The notes beneath the pieces were generated by a model, which saw only the letters and a list, made by a program, of their open reading frames with translations, did not search any database and was not told the origin of the DNA. Shown in pieces: positions 61,964 to 64,000 of a DNA stretch of 64,000 nt (position 1 is its first letter; each line of letters begins with the position of its first letter). A program made the position numbers and the translations under genes. This DNA comes from Streptosporangium amethystogenes (GTDB taxonomy: Bacteria; Actinomycetota; Actinomycetes; Streptosporangiales; Streptosporangiaceae): assembly GCF_000721075.1 (NCBI RefSeq), contig NZ_JOEQ01000005.1:682001-746000 (forward strand), written 5' to 3'.

Positions 61964-62496
61964 GGTTGAGACCGCCCCTGGTCGTCGGTGAGCGGACGCT
62001 TCCCGGTGGGAAAGAGGTTCTCCAACTGGGCGGCGCCCGTCTTGTAGACATAGAAGGTGCGTTTGAACGAGCAGACCTCGTCCCCGTCCTGGTTGAGCGT
62101 CCGGGTGCGCACGGTGACGATACCCGCGTGGGGGCGGCTGCCGGACTCGCGCTTCTCCAGCACGAGCGACTCGCTGTACAACGTGTCACCCGCGAAGACC
62201 GGGTGGGTCATCCGGATCTCGTCCCAGCCCAGGTTGGCGAACGCGTTCTGGGTGATGTCGGTGACGCTCTGCCCGACCGCGATCGCCACGGTCAGGGTGG
62301 AGACGACGAGCGGTTTCGTGAACTCGGACCGCGCGGCGTATTCGGCGTTGAAGTGCATCTGGTTGGTGTTCATCGTCAGCAACGTGAACCACGTGTTGTC
62401 GGACTCGGTGACCGTTCGGCCCAGGGGGTGCTGATAGACGTCACCCACCTCGAAGTCCTCGAAGAAGCGGCCCGTCCATCCCTCTTTAATAGCCAT
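61960..62496 (-). CDS. MaoC family hydratase (mesaconyl/itaconyl-CoA hydratase-like)
   Basis: This 178-residue protein starts at ATG 62496 behind GGGGAAGG; an upstream in-frame ATG at 62538 lies within the operator and has no ribosome site. The hotdog domain has GWTGRFFEDFEVGDVYQHPL GRT, WFTLLTMNTNQMHFNAEYAA (N-x-N-Q-M-H-F around the active site) and NLGWDEIRMTHPVFAGDTLY. These are the blocks of mesaconyl-CoA hydratase and itaconyl-CoA hydratase-type proteins. It is the first gene of the twelve-gene operon and sits next to a GntR-type operator. Confidence 0.88.
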   Translation of the reverse strand: MAIKEGWTGRFFEDFEVGDVYQHPLGRTVTESDNTWFTLLTMNTNQMHFNAEYAARSEFTKPLVVSTLTVAIAVGQSVTDITQNAFANLGWDEIRMTHPVFAGDTLYSESLVLEKRESGSRPHAGIVTVRTRTLNQDGDEVCSFKRTFYVYKTGAAQLENLFPTGKRPLTDDQGRSQP

Positions 62497-62527
62497 TGCC
62501 TTCCCCGGATGCTCGCGTCGGTAGATA

Positions 62528-62538
62528 ATGTCAGACAT
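62528..62538. promoter_or_regulatory. FadR-type GntR operator, copy 1
   Basis: ATGTCAGACAT is a perfect 11-base palindrome immediately upstream of the MaoC gene and fits the GT-N3-AC-like core bound by FadR-subfamily GntR proteins. Related copies lie at 62732 and 63958. Confidence 0.6.
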
Positions 62539-62731
62539 ATTAAGTGTATGGCAATGAGACGACCTTGTCTAAGGCGTCCGACGCCCCTGTTCCTGCTGCG
62601 GTGAAGCACCGAGCACGGCCCCCAGCTGCTGCGAGAAGGGGTCTACCGTGCTTTGGGGGTGCTTCCGGATCGCACCTCCGCCCGAACCCGTCCCGGTGGC
62701 CGACGGCTGTAGCGGGATGTTCGTGGCGTAT

Positions 62732-62742
62732 ACGTCAGATAT
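62732..62742. promoter_or_regulatory. FadR-type GntR operator, copy 2
   Basis: ACGTCAGATAT differs from copy 1 at two positions. It lies in the gap between the operon and the GntR gene, next to the AT-rich stretch ATATTTTATG. The 62540-62830 gap has no other feature. Confidence 0.45.
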
Positions 62743-62834
62743 TTTATGCAGGCTTTCGTCGCCGGCCCCCGGAAGCGGGGGACGTGGCTGACGAGGGTGT
62801 CTCCCGCGCCCCCTCGGTTCGTTGTCACGAGGTC

Positions 62835-63005
62835 TCGCGTGAGAAGGATGTGGAGTGTCGCCGGGCCGTCGCGCGGCTCACGCCGAACAGCTTCGAGAGA
62901 TGTCCCTAGGTGGGCGGGCATTCGCCGGCGATGATGTCCCGCGGCCGGTCGGCGACCCGCTGGTACGCGGGACGGACGCGGTTGACCGGCGGTGCGTTCC
63001 CCGCT
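62835..63005 (-). pseudogene. Truncated GntR gene copy
   Basis: The reverse strand reads VNRVRPAYQRVADRPRDII, parallel to VSRLRPAYQQVADQLRELI of the intact GntR at 63024-63800. It then shows PPT, a TAG stop, and LSKLFGVSRATARRHS, parallel to the wHTH of the same protein (GGNFGVSRSTVREALR). The ligand domain is missing. It is a decayed tandem duplicate of the regulator's DNA-binding part. Confidence 0.7.
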
Positions 63006-63023
63006 GAGCCGTTCGCGGGGGCC

Positions 63024-63800
63024 TCAGACATTGTGGTAGGCGTCACGGATGCGGCTCAGGTGGGCCTGCATGGCCTCACTGGCGCCTTCACTGTCGCCGG
63101 CGTCGATACGATCCACGATCGTTTCGTGCTCATGGTCGACCTGCACCCAGAACTCGGGCGGAACCCCCGGGCTCAGGAACTGTGACTGCAGGACCCGGAA
63201 GACCGGCTCGGTCATCACGGTCAGCAGGCCGTTGCCGGTCGCCTCGATGATGATTCCATGGAAGTGCCGGTGCTCACGGAATTTCACGCTCCGGCCACGA
63301 CTGTGCTTCTCGCGCTCGATGGCGGCTCGCAACGCCTCGACGTGTCGTGGCTCGCGGCGTTTCGCCGCGAGCCCGGCGGCGCGAACCTCGAGCATCTCGC
63401 GCGCCTCCAGTATGTCCCCGAGGGTCAGGGCGTCCGAGCCCGACATCAGGCCGATGCTGGTCTCCAGGTAGTCACTGACCTGGTCCGGCTCGACGTCGGC
63501 CACGAAGGTCCCGCCGGTGGTTCCTCGAACCGTCTTGACAAGACCTTGCGAGGCGAGAACGCGCAGCGCCTCACGGACGGTGCTCCGGCTCACCCCGAAG
63601 TTACCGCCGAGATCGGCTTCGGGAGGCAGTCGGTCCCCTGAAGTGAGGGAGCCGTTGAGGATCAGCTCGCGCAACTGGTCGGCGACCTGCTGGTAGGCCG
63701 GGCGCAGTCGGCTGACCGCCAGCGGGGTCGATGCCGTCGAAGAACCCGTGCGCGTGGCGCTGCTCCGCCTCGCCGCAGACGACGTGCTGGCCTGCCCCAT
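63024..63800 (-). CDS. FadR-subfamily GntR transcriptional regulator
   Basis: This 258-residue protein starts at the ATG behind AGAAGGCGAG. A Ser/Thr/Ala-rich N-terminal tail of about 28 residues precedes the winged helix (LRPAYQQVADQLRELILNGS, FGVSRSTVREALRVLASQGL, VRGTTGGTFVADVEP). An FCD domain follows with EAREMLEVRAAGLAAKR, EHRHFHGIIIEATGN and the C-terminal DHEHETIVDRI, giving the D/H metal-binding set. It is read towards the long CoA operon and probably represses it through the ATGTCAGACAT-like sites, with a pathway acid or CoA ester as inducer. Confidence 0.9.
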   Translation of the reverse strand: MGQASTSSAARRSSATRTGSSTASTPLAVSRLRPAYQQVADQLRELILNGSLTSGDRLPPEADLGGNFGVSRSTVREALRVLASQGLVKTVRGTTGGTFVADVEPDQVSDYLETSIGLMSGSDALTLGDILEAREMLEVRAAGLAAKRREPRHVEALRAAIEREKHSRGRSVKFREHRHFHGIIIEATGNGLLTVMTEPVFRVLQSQFLSPGVPPEFWVQVDHEHETIVDRIDAGDSEGASEAMQAHLSRIRDAYHNV

Positions 63801-63957
63801 GGTCTCGCCTTCTTAACTGGTCGTCTACCGGTTCGTACCATCTTGTGGAGGAGGTCGTCGACGAATGAGCCCGGTCACACCGTCGGGATGGTCGGTCCGG
63901 GCCGCGGTCGGCCGGGAGGCGGGATCCCAACTCCGTGATCACGCCTCTGACCAGAAT

Positions 63958-63968
63958 ATGTCAGACGT
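63958..63968. promoter_or_regulatory. FadR-type GntR operator, copy 3
   Basis: ATGTCAGACGT differs at one position from the perfect palindrome at 62528-62538. It lies about 160 bases upstream of the GntR start and may serve autoregulation or a gene beyond the window edge. No gene was found in 63801-64000. Confidence 0.5.
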
Positions 63969-64000
63969 CGACTGTACCGGTAGCCCGATCCGAACGGCTG

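Noticed and set aside
62496..62538. Longer MaoC start at ATG 62538
   Set aside because: The ATG is part of the operator palindrome and has no ribosome site, while 62496 has GGGGAAGG and gives the family N-terminus. A leaderless transcript could still revive it.

Overview
The window is about 70% GC, with GTG and TTG starts, many 4-base ATGA/GTGA gene overlaps, Tat and lipoprotein signals, ECF41-type sigma factors and a phenazine gene cluster with an associated TTA-containing regulator. This indicates a filamentous actinomycete. A Streptosporangiaceae host is a guess, because an iodinin-type phenazine cluster resembling this one is known to me from Streptosporangium. There is no rRNA, tRNA, CRISPR array, transposase or phage gene.

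Region 1 (1-10.6 kb) holds small-metabolite and secreted-enzyme genes. They are a CBS protein, a GntR regulator with ACC deaminase, a hydroxyaspartate/threonine dehydratase-type PLP enzyme, a cold-shock-domain protein, a serine-protease prodomain without its protease, a Tat-exported PLP enzyme, and a divergent GH16/LPMO polysaccharide-degrading pair under a LacI-type operator. A duplicated segment, including a decayed copy of the cold-shock gene's 3' end, brackets 5.7-8.1 kb.

Region 2 (10.6-19 kb) is a possible uncharacterised system. Two translationally coupled, membrane-anchored proteins (solute-binding fold + vWA, then a second solute-binding protein) are divergent from a 1343-residue membrane-anchored NB-ARC ATPase with about 17 WD40 repeats, three of them nearly identical in DNA. 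Region 3 (19-28.4 kb) is mixed: a MarR/SnoaL pair with paired operators, GNAT, a YciO-type protein, two ECF sigma factors (one behind an ECF41-like promoter), and an orphan cytochrome b (QcrB) preceded by only the tail of a Rieske gene.

Region 4 (28.5-41 kb) is a phenazine cluster: a StrR/ParB-like regulator, phzB-C-D-E-F-G, a class B flavin monooxygenase, a PhzS-like hydroxylase, an ABM-domain protein and a flavodoxin-fold reductase. The enzyme set matches 1,6-dihydroxyphenazine di-N-oxide (iodinin-type) biosynthesis. TTA codons occur in the regulator, phzC and the monooxygenase.

Region 5 (41-63.8 kb) is a catabolic island of about 21 kb. Outward-facing operons from a divergent promoter at 45.5 kb carry flavin dehydrogenases, an aldehyde dehydrogenase, a nitrilase-fold protein without its catalytic cysteine, VOC, two solute-binding lipoproteins and a double alpha/beta hydrolase. 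They share an IclR-like inverted repeat. A converging operon of twelve tightly packed genes (62.5 to 52.3 kb) encodes MaoC hydratases, a luciferase-like oxidoreductase, CaiB CoA-transferase, PrpD, a triple RidA-fold protein, an Ltp2-like/DUF35 pair, acyl-CoA dehydrogenase and a cupin. It looks controlled by the FadR-type GntR protein at 63.0-63.8 kb through a repeated ATGTCAGACAT-like site. The substrate cannot be read from the sequence.
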